Shown here in pieces: positions 1 to 7,916 of a DNA stretch of 64,000 bases. The stretch is from NCBI RefSeq assembly GCF_012516395.1, contig NZ_CP051206.1, forward strand, positions 248,001 through 312,000, written 5' to 3'. Each line of letters begins with the position of its first letter. Positions within the stretch are counted from its first letter, which is position 1. The translations under genes were made by a program, and so were the position numbers. The notes beneath the pieces are model-generated. The model searched no databases. It was not told the origin of the DNA and was given only the letters and a program-made list of their open reading frames with translations. This DNA is from Dolichospermum flos-aquae CCAP 1403/13F. GTDB taxonomy: Bacteria > Cyanobacteriota > Cyanobacteriia > Cyanobacteriales > Nostocaceae.

Positions 1-469
1 ATACTAATACTTCATGATATAAAGATTTATTAAGCCAAAAGCCATTAACCATTAAATCATCTAAAAGTGGTTGAACTAAGTCAATAAATCCTTTTTCTTT
101 AGCAGCTAAAATAATACCTAAAATACCAGTTATTTTTAAACCTTGTTTTTTTGCTTCATTTCTGCCTTTTCTTTCATCAATAATTAAACGATCTGCATTG
201 AATTCAACAGCCAGAGTAATTGCAGAAGCTTCACCAGGATCAAGAATTATTTGCAATTGTTTTAGTAAGGTTTCATTGGTGGTAGGATAAATCTTAATCC
301 AGTCTAAATTTTGAATTGCAAGGGTCGCTGGATCAGTTTGTCCAGAAGCAATAATTTCTTGATAGACCATAATAGGTATCATAATATTGCCATAAAGTTT
401 TTGTAATAAATTAAGCTGTCCAATAGCGGCTAAATTACTAATAGGCGAAGTATTACTAACAATAATCAT
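1..469 (-). CDS. DUF3368-family PIN-like toxin (partial, 3' end outside window)
   Basis: The minus-strand frame starts at ATG 469-467 and runs off the window edge after about 156 codons, close to the usual full length of this family. The protein opens with MIIVSNTSPISNLAAIGQL, the PIN-like opening with an early Asn/Ser-Thr-Ser-Pro-Ile motif. It has LDPGEASAITLA near residue 85 and a later DERKGRNEA segment, both characteristic of DUF3368 proteins. These are the presumed RNase toxins of cyanobacterial toxin-antitoxin pairs, and the acidic positions fit a PIN metal site. The start overlaps the stop of the upstream UPF0175 gene in an ATGA, so the two are translationally coupled. Toxin activity is inferred from the family and the pairing. 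Confidence 0.8.
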   Translation of the reverse strand, partial: MIIVSNTSPISNLAAIGQLNLLQKLYGNIMIPIMVYQEIIASGQTDPATLAIQNLDWIKIYPTTNETLLKQLQIILDPGEASAITLAVEFNADRLIIDERKGRNEAKKQGLKITGILGIILAAKEKGFIDLVQPLLDDLMVNGFWLNKSLYHEVLV

Positions 470-711
470 AGCCAGTTATTAGCCTCTAAACTATCAATAT
501 CTTCTTTCAACTCTGCTAGATCATAGTGGGGAGAGATTTGACGACTACCTAAGATTTTTTGAAGTTGTAATTGATTCATTTTCGCAAAATTACTCGCTTG
601 TCCAAGAGTAAATTTTTCTTGTTGAAATAACATAATTGCTATTTCCAGGAGTAATTCATCTTCAGACATGGAAATTGTTTTTAATGTGTCTTCTGTAATT
701 ACAATACTCAT
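466..711 (-). CDS. UPF0175-family antitoxin
   Basis: Small protein of about 81 residues beginning MSIVITEDTLKTISMSEDEL. The segment LLLEIAIMLFQQEKFTLGQA followed by ASNFAKMNQLQLQKIL matches the UPF0175 family, which is regularly encoded before DUF3368 toxins. An in-frame start 45 bases upstream (756) would add 15 unconserved, Asn-rich residues, so the inner ATG at 711 is preferred. The stop codon lies in an ATGA overlap with the DUF3368 start. UPF0175 proteins are thought to bind their own promoter and the toxin, so autoregulation is likely but not visible here. Confidence 0.8.
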   Translation of the reverse strand: MSIVITEDTLKTISMSEDELLLEIAIMLFQQEKFTLGQASNFAKMNQLQLQKILGSRQISPHYDLAELKEDIDSLEANNWL

Positions 712-839
712 TTTTTCTGAATTGTTGTTAATGAATATGCTATATTTATTATACACAAAATTTTAAAAAATTGCCTGTTATGTGATATAATAACAAAAAC
801 TTAAATCAATATTGTACTATCCCAACAATAAAAAAATCT

Positions 840-2309
840 ATGCTTACCCAAGATAAAAAACAAATCAACTGGAAACCTATTATCAAAAAATTTGTCGCTG
901 TAGTTGGTGAAAAAGGTGTAGTTCAACGCAAAGAAGAACTTCTCACCTATGAATGCGACGGTTTAACCAGCTATAAACAACGTCCCCCAGTTGCAGTATT
1001 ACCCAGAACCACAGAACAAGTATCAGAAATTGTCAAAATTTGCAATCAATTCTCCGTTCCATTTATTGCGAGAGGTTCAGGAACAGGTTTATCTGGTGGG
1101 GCTTTACCAACGGAAAATTCCGTTTTAATTGTCACTTCTTTAATGCGACAAATCCTCAGTATTGATTTAGAAAATCAACGGGCTGTAGTGCAACCAGGAG
1201 TAATTAATAGTTGGGTGACACAAGCCGTTAGCGGCGCTGGTTTTTATTTTGCACCTGACCCTTCTAGTCAAATTATTTGTTCCATTGGTGGCAATATTGC
1301 CGAAAATTCTGGGGGAGTCCATTGTTTAAAATATGGTGTGACAACAAATCATGTTTTAGGCTTAAAACTTGTGCTTCCTGACGGTGAAATAGTTGATGTT
1401 GGTGGACAAATTCCTGAAATGCCGGGTTATGATTTAACAGGTGTATTTGTCGGTTCAGAAGGAACATTAGGAATTGCCACAGAAATCACTTTAAAAATTC
1501 TCAAAAGTGCGGAATCTATTTGTGTATTACTAGCAGATTTTACCAGCGTAGATGCTGCGGCTGCCACTGTTTCTGATATTATCAGCGCGGGGATTATTCC
1601 CGGTGGCATGGAAATGATGGATAATATTAGTATCAATGCCGTAGAAGATGTTGTTGCTACTAATTGTTATCCTCGTGATGCGACGGCTATTTTGTTAGTA
1701 GAAATTGATGGTTTAGAAGTAGAAGTTTCTGCCAATAAACAGCGAGTTATAGAAATTTGCAAAAAGAATGGGGCGCGAAATGTTACTAGTGCTAGTGACC
1801 CAGAAACTAGATTAAAATTATGGAAAGGTAGAAAAGCAGCTTTTGCCGCAGCGGGACATATTAGCCCAGATTATTATGTGCAAGATGGGGTAATTCCTCG
1901 CACTCAATTACCTTATGTTCTCCAGGAAATTGAGAGATTAAGTTATGAATATGGTTATCCTATTGCTAATGTTTTTCATGCTGGAGATGGTAATTTACAT
2001 CCATTAATTTTATTTGATAATTCTGTACATGGAGAATTGGAAAAAGTCGAAGAATTGGGAGGAGAAATTCTCAGGCTATGTGTAAGAGTAGGTGGAAGTA
2101 TTTCCGGTGAACATGGTATTGGTGCTGATAAGAAATGCTATATGCCCGATATGTTTAGTGAAGCTGATTTAGAAACAATGCAATGGGTAAGACAGGTATT
2201 TAATCCCCAAGGTTTGGCAAATCCTGGCAAGATTTTTCCCACACCTCGCACTTGTGGAGAAGCAGCTAAAGCATCTATTCAACAATTCTCAGGTGTAGAA
2301 AGATTCTAA
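840..2309 (+). CDS. glcD: Glycolate oxidase/dehydrogenase FAD-linked subunit GlcD
   Basis: A 489-residue FAD-linked oxidase. The N-terminal FAD-binding type 4 fold shows PFIARGSGTGLSGGALP near residues 74-91 and IGGNIAENSGGVHCLKYG near 143-160. The C-terminal FAD-oxidase domain carries NVFHAGDGNLHPL near 380 and SGEHGIGADKKCYM near 422. The enzyme oxidises glycolate to glyoxylate in photorespiration. Cyanobacteria use such a dehydrogenase beside or instead of plant-like glycolate oxidase. Length fits the family and no GlcE or GlcF partner is adjacent. D-lactate dehydrogenases of the same family are the main alternative. A short heptamer tandem repeat follows the stop. Confidence 0.9.
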   Translation: MLTQDKKQINWKPIIKKFVAVVGEKGVVQRKEELLTYECDGLTSYKQRPPVAVLPRTTEQVSEIVKICNQFSVPFIARGSGTGLSGGALPTENSVLIVTSLMRQILSIDLENQRAVVQPGVINSWVTQAVSGAGFYFAPDPSSQIICSIGGNIAENSGGVHCLKYGVTTNHVLGLKLVLPDGEIVDVGGQIPEMPGYDLTGVFVGSEGTLGIATEITLKILKSAESICVLLADFTSVDAAAATVSDIISAGIIPGGMEMMDNISINAVEDVVATNCYPRDATAILLVEIDGLEVEVSANKQRVIEICKKNGARNVTSASDPETRLKLWKGRKAAFAAAGHISPDYYVQDGVIPRTQLPYVLQEIERLSYEYGYPIANVFHAGDGNLHPLILFDNSVHGELEKVEELGGEILRLCVRVGGSISGEHGIGADKKCYMPDMFSEADLETMQWVRQVFNPQGLANPGKIFPTPRTCGEAAKASIQQFSGVERF

Positions 2310-2314
2310 GAAAG

Positions 2315-2335
2315 GAGTCAGGAGTCAGGAGTCAG
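2315..2335 (+). repeat. STRR heptamer tandem repeat (GGAGTCA)x3
   Basis: Three direct copies of a GGAGTCA/AGGAGTC heptamer sit just after the glcD stop. They are followed by pyrimidine-rich variants (GTTCCCTG, GTTCCTTG) to about 2396. This is the short tandemly repeated repetitive (STRR) sequence type typical of heterocystous cyanobacteria. Confidence 0.75.
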
Positions 2336-2488
2336 AATGAAGAATCAATATTTTTCTGTTCCCTGTTTCCTGTTCCCTCTTCTCTGTTCCTTGTTTTATC
2401 AAAAAATATTCATATCTTTATCTAATCCCGACAATAAAATTGGATTTTGTAGTTATATAGATATTAGCAATCTAGACTTATTTAACTA

Positions 2489-3730
2489 ATGAATTCTGTA
2501 TTACGGCGGTTTTTTGTGTATTTTTTGTGTTTGGGATTTGTCATTAGTTTAACAATATTTCCAATTTCTGCAAATCCTGATTATACTCAAAATTCAAATT
2601 CTCTACCTGTAACTACAGAAATTCGTGGTGTTTGGCTGACTAATGTTGCTAGTGGTGTATTTTATATTCCTTGGGGTATTGAAAGGGCTATAAATCAATT
2701 AGCCGCACTTAATTTTAATACCATTTATCCAGTAGTTTGGAATCGAGGTTACACCTTTTATAAAAGTCCTTTAGCAAAAAAAAATACAGGTTCAGATAGT
2801 CAACCTTTGCTGAATTTTATTCATGGTAAGAATGATTTTTTAGCCAAGTTAGTAAAATTAGCCAGAAGTAAAAATTTGACAATAATGCCTTGGTTTGAAT
2901 ATGGGTTAATGACTCCTCCTGATTCTGCTTTAGCTAAACTACATCCAGACTGGTTAACTATTGGACAAAAGGGTGTAGAATCTATATCTGAAAATTTAAT
3001 AGAAGATATGATCAATGGAGTTTATAAGCAAGCTTGGTTAAATCCTTTACATCCAGAAGTCCAGAATTTTATCCGCGGTTTAATTTTAGAAGTTATCAAA
3101 AATTATAATGTAGATGGCATTCAAATTGATGATCATTTTGGAATGCCTGTACAGTTTGGTTATGATGCTTTTACTATACAACTTTATCAAAAAGAACATC
3201 AAGGAAAAACACCACCTATTAATCCTTTTGACCCCAAATGGATGCGTTGGAGGGCTAATAAAATTACTGCATTTATGGACAGTATTTTTAAGTCTGTAAA
3301 GGCAATTAAACCCTATGCCAAAATATCTCTTTCTCCGAATTCACAATATTTTGCTTATAAATACTATTTACAAGATTGGGAAAATTGGGTGAAAAAAGAT
3401 CTGATAGATGAGTTGATTTTACAAGTATATCGCCGTGAAAAAAACTCTTTTATTCAAGAAATATCTAAACCAGCAATAAAATCAGCCATGAAAAAAATTC
3501 CCGTGGCTATTGGGATATCAACAGGAAATTTATTAAAGCCTGTAGATATTGATCAAGTTAAGGAACAGGTGAAAATAGTCCGTAATCAAAAGTTTGCTGG
3601 GTTCTCTTTCTTCTATTGGGAAAGTTTATGGGGTTACATTATTCCCGAATCACCTTATCAGCGTCGTCAGGCTTTTTTAAAGATGTTTGATACTCAAGCC
3701 CTTAGACCATTAAAATTAAAGAAATTATAA
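2489..3730 (+). CDS. Glycoside hydrolase-like family 10 (GHL10) secreted protein
   Basis: A 413-residue protein with an N-terminal hydrophobic signal segment (about residues 7-28, ending in ISANP). A GHL10 catalytic barrel follows. EIRGVWLTNVASGV near residue 44 is the family opening motif, MPWFEYGLM near 134 gives the conserved Glu, and the block VDGIQIDDHFGMP near 208-220 is the conserved Asp-Asp segment. These are envelope or periplasmic proteins with presumed activity on cell-wall or extracellular glycans; the true substrate is unknown. The stop overlaps the next start by one base (TAATG), which suggests an operon with the membrane protein downstream. Confidence 0.85.
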   Translation: MNSVLRRFFVYFLCLGFVISLTIFPISANPDYTQNSNSLPVTTEIRGVWLTNVASGVFYIPWGIERAINQLAALNFNTIYPVVWNRGYTFYKSPLAKKNTGSDSQPLLNFIHGKNDFLAKLVKLARSKNLTIMPWFEYGLMTPPDSALAKLHPDWLTIGQKGVESISENLIEDMINGVYKQAWLNPLHPEVQNFIRGLILEVIKNYNVDGIQIDDHFGMPVQFGYDAFTIQLYQKEHQGKTPPINPFDPKWMRWRANKITAFMDSIFKSVKAIKPYAKISLSPNSQYFAYKYYLQDWENWVKKDLIDELILQVYRREKNSFIQEISKPAIKSAMKKIPVAIGISTGNLLKPVDIDQVKEQVKIVRNQKFAGFSFFYWESLWGYIIPESPYQRRQAFLKMFDTQALRPLKLKKL

Positions 3731-4317
3731 TGCAATTATCACCTGTTAAACCTAAATATCGAATTCTAAATTTTACATTAAAATGGATTTTTGCTACTTC
3801 ATTGGGTTTTTTATTTAGTTTATTAATGATTGAGATTAGTGAAAAACCAGATATGAGTCTCATGGAAGCTGCTATCGGGAGTTTAACAATTGCTATCCCC
3901 CAAAGTTATCTGCTCAGAAAAATAATTTCTCCTGTAAAGTGGGTATTATCTACCCTTTTTCCCTGGGTAATTATTGCCGCAATGGGGATTGGTGTTTTGG
4001 GTTGGACTGTGACTAATTCTCCGTTTCTACCCACGCGACTTTTTGCGGGAATTATTATTGGTGGTATTGGTGGTTTATTAATTGGTATATCACAATGGTG
4101 GTTAGCTATTCCTCCATCATTTTCTTCAGCATGGAAATGGATATTTGTGAATATGATGATTTGGATGATAGCTATCCCCATTGGTTCAACTGTAGGTTTA
4201 TTTTTGCACAGAAGTACCAATTTATTTTTAGGGGAAGTTGCGGGATTAGCTATTACCTGGTTATTGGTGGCAATATTCACAGGAATCTCTGCTGTGAAAA
4301 TAATCAAAGATTTGTAA
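3730..4317 (+). CDS. Hypothetical integral membrane protein
   Basis: A 195-residue hydrophobic protein with five or six predicted membrane segments (about residues 18-38, 45-60, 70-90, 104-124, 137-158 and 170-190). The Gly-rich stretch GIIIGGIGGLLIGISQWWL lies in the middle. It is joined to the preceding GHL10 gene by a one-base TAATG overlap, so translation is probably coupled. I do not recognise a named family; it resembles small cyanobacterial membrane proteins of unknown role. No catalytic motif is visible. Confidence 0.7.
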   Translation: MQLSPVKPKYRILNFTLKWIFATSLGFLFSLLMIEISEKPDMSLMEAAIGSLTIAIPQSYLLRKIISPVKWVLSTLFPWVIIAAMGIGVLGWTVTNSPFLPTRLFAGIIIGGIGGLLIGISQWWLAIPPSFSSAWKWIFVNMMIWMIAIPIGSTVGLFLHRSTNLFLGEVAGLAITWLLVAIFTGISAVKIIKDL

Positions 4318-4320
4318 TAG

Positions 4321-4363
4321 AGGAGTCAGGAGTCAGGAGGGAAGAAAGAAGAAAGAAGAAAGA
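4321..4363 (+). repeat. Heptamer and GAAGAAA tandem repeats
   Basis: Two and a half AGGAGTC heptamers run into repeated GAAGAAA/GAAAGAA heptamers directly after the membrane-protein stop. It is the same STRR class as the block after glcD. Confidence 0.7.
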
Positions 4364-4467
4364 ATGGACTTGGAAAATTACTTATTCCCTTTCCCAATAT
4401 AAATTTTGTTCCTCATTCAATTGCATACGGTTATATAATTAGCTTTGGTTTGTAATTTTAAATTGTC

Positions 4468-4980
4468 ATGACTCTACCTAATTGGATTACTTTTTCTCGA
4501 CTGCTAGGAATACCTTTTTTACTTTACGGTTTATACAATCCCACAAATCAAGCAAAGTGGATATGTTTGACAATATTTTTAATTGCAGCGTTAACTGATT
4601 GGTTAGATGGATATTTAGCCAGAAAACTTAACCAAATTAGCGAGTTAGGTAAGTTTCTTGATCCTTTAGTAGATAAATTATTGGTACTTGCACCATTGTT
4701 AGTATTGGTAGAATTGGGAAAAATTCCAGCTTGGGCAGTGTTTATAATTTTAGCACGGGAATTAGCGATCGCAGGTTGGCGAGTTAATCAAACTACTATT
4801 ACTGGTGCAAATATTTGGGGTAAACTGAAAACGGTTAGTCAAATCATCGCCATATCTCTACTAATTTCCCCCTTATCTCCAACTTGGCAAACTCCGGTTT
4901 TAATTGCCTTTTGGATATCTGTAATCTTAACAATTGTTTCCGGAATAATTTATCTCATTCCTCAAAAAATTAGCGAGTAA
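4468..4980 (+). CDS. pgsA: CDP-diacylglycerol--glycerol-3-phosphate 3-phosphatidyltransferase
   Basis: A 170-residue membrane protein with the complete CDP-alcohol phosphotransferase signature DGxxAR-x8-G-x3-D-x3-D. It reads as DGYLAR near residue 48, then G, FLD and PLVD ending near 70. About four hydrophobic helices are present. The enzyme transfers the phosphatidyl group from CDP-diacylglycerol to glycerol-3-phosphate, the committed step to phosphatidylglycerol. That lipid is essential for thylakoid photosystems. The start ATG at 4468 opens directly with MTLPNWITFSRLLGIP, the usual family N-terminus. Confidence 0.92.
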   Translation: MTLPNWITFSRLLGIPFLLYGLYNPTNQAKWICLTIFLIAALTDWLDGYLARKLNQISELGKFLDPLVDKLLVLAPLLVLVELGKIPAWAVFIILARELAIAGWRVNQTTITGANIWGKLKTVSQIIAISLLISPLSPTWQTPVLIAFWISVILTIVSGIIYLIPQKISE

Positions 4981-5053
4981 AAATAAATTTATGAAGATGA
5001 AACTCGAATTTTAAAAACCAGATTACACAAGATTTTTTAACTCAGCAATAAAA

Positions 5054-5078
5054 AACCCTGGCGAAACTGACCAGGGTT
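5054..5078 (-). terminator. Rho-independent terminator of psb34
   Basis: Perfect 8-bp stem (AACCCTGG at 5054-5061, CCAGGGTT at 5071-5078) with a 9-nt loop. Read on the minus strand, the hairpin is followed by a run of T, so it ends psb34. It may also stop read-through from pgsA. Confidence 0.8.
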
Positions 5079-5131
5079 AATTAGGAGAAAATTTGAATGA
5101 CGATTAGATACAAATACCGAAGCGGGAAATT

Positions 5132-5302
5132 TTAGCTAACCCCCAAGGTAATTAGAACTATAGAAGTTAAAAATAATATTGCTACTACACCTTGAAAGGC
5201 ATAGGTGCTTTGTTGCGCTTTTGTAGGAAATTCTGCGTAGTAAAGTTTGGGTTCTTTGGCGTAGTTGTTAAGAATGCCTTTTTCATTAGTTGTGGTATAC
5301 AT
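5132..5302 (-). CDS. psb34: Psb34-type photosystem II assembly protein (HliP-like)
   Basis: A 56-residue protein starting MYTTTNEKGILNNYAKEPK, with YYAEFP and one C-terminal membrane helix (about residues 33-54). The N-terminal block and the YAFQG start of the helix match the ssl1498/Psb34 family. In Synechocystis that protein attaches to the CP47 module and takes part in PSII assembly, competing with high-light-inducible proteins. ATG at 5302-5300 and TAA at 5134-5132 were read directly. It is monocistronic, with its own terminator downstream. Confidence 0.85.
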   Translation of the reverse strand: MYTTTNEKGILNNYAKEPKLYYAEFPTKAQQSTYAFQGVVAILFLTSIVLITLGVS

Positions 5303-5446
5303 AATGTTTTTTCTTGGGTTTGTTACTTTATGTAAATTAATATAACAAGATTGTTACAAAGTGTCAATAGAACTTGACAAAAAAATAATTGATGTTAAAG
5401 ACAAGCCTTGCTTATCTGAAATTAGAGAAGCAGCCAGCCATGAAAA

Positions 5447-5492
5447 AACCCACCTGCGCGGGTTTCCAGTGGGAAGTTAGCGAAGGTGGGTT
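5447..5492 (-). terminator. Probable terminator hairpin of tRNA-Val
   Basis: Long hairpin with AACCCACC (5447-5454) pairing GGTGGGTT (5485-5492). On the minus strand it is followed by six T. It lies about 95 bp downstream of tRNA-Val on the same strand. Confidence 0.6.
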
Positions 5493-5584
5493 AAGATTAA
5501 TCTAATTAAAAATTTAGCCAAAAAATGTTTTAGCAGTTTACAACTAGTTGTAAACTGCCATGCAAAGAGAATTTCGATTTTAAA

Positions 5585-5657
<73 letters not shown>

Positions 5658-5819
5658 GTTTCTTTCACTCAATCAATATAGCATAGCCTTGCCAAATTTT
5701 GCAAGTCTTTTGATAAACTTTTTTTTAGAGCTGGGAAAGCTTGATTTAAACGGTATTGAGCTATACTGACTCAGGACTAAAATTTTTAATTTTTAATTTT
5801 GAACTTTTAATTTTCTAAG

Positions 5820-6404
5820 ATGCCCTCTGGTCAAACGCATGATCGCATTACTATCTGGTCTATGCCTGTAGTGGCGAGTATAACGCTGATTTCCACTCAC
5901 AGCAGTAATATGACTTTGTTAGTGGCGGGTGGGTTTATGTTTGGGGGGCTGATGTTTGGTCCCGATTTGGATATTTACTCCCGTCAATTTCAGCGTTGGG
6001 GTTTTCTGCGATGGATTTGGCTACCTTATCAAAAAAGTCTGCGACATCGCTCTTTTTTATCTCACGGTCCGATTATTGGCACAACTTTACGGGTGGTGTA
6101 TCTGACGACTTTTTTAGCCTTGGTAGCCATTGTGGTGGTGATGATTTTCACCAAGTTGGGAAATGTGGCTTGGAATTGGGGAGAACGGTGGGGAACTGTG
6201 GGGAAGACCATCTATATGTATTATGGAGAATTTTTTGCCCTCTTTGTCGGCTGTGAACTCGGTGCAATGAGTCATTCTTGTAGTGATTGGACTGTTTCCG
6301 GTTATAAGCGATATCAAAAACAGGGTATTCAAGGTTTACTCCCCCGTGGCAAAATTAAGAAACGTAAAGTTAGCCCCAGTCGTCGCAGTGTCAAAAAGCG
6401 GTAA
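5820..6404 (+). CDS. DUF2227 metal-binding membrane protein
   Basis: A 194-residue protein starting MPSGQTHDRITIW. It has conserved His/Asp positions (THDR near 6, GPDLDI near 47, LRHRSFLSHGP near 75-85) and two or three hydrophobic stretches. These patterns match the DUF2227 'putative metal-binding' family common in cyanobacteria. The membrane topology and His/Asp motifs recall LexA-independent phosphatase or hydrolase-like membrane proteins, but the function is unknown. A basic tail (KKRKVSPSRRSVKKR) ends the protein. mazG starts only 4 bases after the stop, suggesting co-transcription. Confidence 0.75.
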   Translation: MPSGQTHDRITIWSMPVVASITLISTHSSNMTLLVAGGFMFGGLMFGPDLDIYSRQFQRWGFLRWIWLPYQKSLRHRSFLSHGPIIGTTLRVVYLTTFLALVAIVVVMIFTKLGNVAWNWGERWGTVGKTIYMYYGEFFALFVGCELGAMSHSCSDWTVSGYKRYQKQGIQGLLPRGKIKKRKVSPSRRSVKKR

Positions 6405-6408
6405 AAAT

Positions 6409-7209
6409 ATGGAAGTTAATCAGACTTTAGAGGCATTACAAGAGTTAATAAATGTGGTGGCGAAATTGCGATCGCCTCAAGGTTGTCCTTGGGATTTGGC
6501 ACAAACCCCGTCAAGCCTGACTCCTTACGTGATTGAGGAGGCTTATGAGGTGGTAGATGCAATTCAAACTGGGGATAAAAAGGCTATTTCTGAAGAATTA
6601 GGTGATTTATTATTACAAGTAGTATTACAGGCGCAAATTGCCAGTGAAGCGGGTGATTTTTCTCTGCAAGAAGTAGCTGAGGGTATTGCTCAAAAGTTAA
6701 TACGTCGTCATCCTCATGTATTTGCTGATGTGACTGTGGCAAATATGGAAGAGGTACACAAAAATTGGGAAACCATCAAAGCAGCGGAAAAAGGAGAAAC
6801 TGTAGAAGAGCAAAAACTCAGTGATAAATTGAATCGTTATCGTCGCAGTCTTCCGCCCTTAAATGCGGCGATGAAGATATCTGAAAAAGCTGCTAAAGTT
6901 GGTTTTGAGTGGAATAATGTAGATGAAGTTTGGGGAAAATTTCACGAAGAGTTAGGGGAATTTCAACAGGCTTTAGCTGAAGAAACCAAAGAAAGACAAG
7001 AATCGGAATTAGGTGATTTACTATTTGCCATTATTCAAATTGCCAGATGGCATAAACTTGATCCTAGTGCGGGTTTACAAGGGACAAGTCAGCGATTTAT
7101 TCAACGGTTACAAAAAATGGAGGTTGTAATTGAACGTCCGTTGACAGATTATAGTTTAGAAGAATTAGATGCCCTGTGGCAACAGGCTAAAGCTCAACTT
7201 GGTCATTAG
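6409..7209 (+). CDS. mazG: Nucleoside triphosphate pyrophosphohydrolase MazG
   Basis: A 266-residue protein with two MazG repeats. LRSPQGCPWDLAQTP near residue 21 and EEAYEVVDAI near 46 form the N-terminal repeat, followed by ELGDLLLQVVLQAQ. The second repeat has KVGFEWNNVDEVWGKFHEEL near 165 and ELGDLLFAIIQIARW near 202. EExxE/ExxD motifs bind Mg. The enzyme hydrolyses NTPs and dNTPs to the monophosphates, acting in nucleotide-pool cleaning. A longer frame starting at 6283 overlaps DUF2227 and lacks family similarity before MEVNQTLEAL, so ATG at 6409 is chosen. Confidence 0.92.
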   Translation: MEVNQTLEALQELINVVAKLRSPQGCPWDLAQTPSSLTPYVIEEAYEVVDAIQTGDKKAISEELGDLLLQVVLQAQIASEAGDFSLQEVAEGIAQKLIRRHPHVFADVTVANMEEVHKNWETIKAAEKGETVEEQKLSDKLNRYRRSLPPLNAAMKISEKAAKVGFEWNNVDEVWGKFHEELGEFQQALAEETKERQESELGDLLFAIIQIARWHKLDPSAGLQGTSQRFIQRLQKMEVVIERPLTDYSLEELDALWQQAKAQLGH

Positions 7210-7239
7210 ACATCAGGTGAATTTAAATATTCTTTATGA

Positions 7240-7602
7240 CTTTTCAAGAGGTCTATAGAATGGTTAAATAAAAATGGAGTTTTGAAAAAGTTTGTCTACT
7301 TAGATGAAGAAATTTTAATCGCTTTAGATGGGACAGAATATTTCTCATCTAAGAAAATTAGTTGCCCTCATTGTAATTTTCGTAATCATCGAAATGGAAC
7401 TACAACTTATTTTCATGGCTGTGTCACACCCATTGTAGTTTCTCCTAATCAAAAACAAGTAATTAATTTAGAACCAGAATTTATTAAAAAACAAGATGGA
7501 CATCAAAAACAAGATTGTGAAAATGCGGCTGTTAAAAGATGGTTAAATAAGAATCATCAAAATAAGTATGGTTATGCTGCAACCCTTTTAGGAGATGACT
7601 AA
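7240..7602 (+). pseudogene. Transposase fragment (ISNCY-like)
   Basis: An open stretch with no ATG start encodes EEILIALDGTEYFSSKKISC, then CPHCNFRNHRNG, VTPIVVSPNQKQVINLEPEF and KQDGHQKQDCENAA. The DGTEYFSS and GHxKQDCE blocks match the catalytic region of ISNCY-like transposases, which are normally 400 or more residues. Only about 120 codons remain. The frame is closed upstream by a stop at 7237 and downstream by a stop at 7600. It is an inactive insertion-sequence remnant. Confidence 0.65.
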
Positions 7603-7916
7603 AATGCTAAAATAAAGCCAGATATAACAAAAGTAAAATTGTAATTTTTTATGAAAACACATTCAAATGGATAAAATTTTTATTCTTGTTGACATGAATC
7701 ATCAATAGGTAAATAGGTTCGTGTGATAAAATCCAAATATATTGGGTTTTGTAAAATTGCTAAAACTCAACAACAATAACGGATTGAATCAACCTTACAT
7801 ACCGTTACATGATTTGAATTTTTCCAGCTAACCTACTGCTAACCAAAGTTGACGAGAATTGAGAATAAATCCATTATCTATGATTTTTGAAAAAGCCCAG
7901 TCATCAAGCATTCTTT
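7603..7916. other. AT-rich intergenic region
   Basis: No supported gene on either strand. It presumably carries the rest of the decayed insertion sequence and the promoter of the downstream oxidoreductase. No clear terminal repeat was found. Confidence 0.4.

Noticed and set aside
3906-4307. 133-codon minus-strand frame
   Set aside because: Fully antisense to the membrane-protein gene at 3730-4317, with no ribosome site or family similarity.
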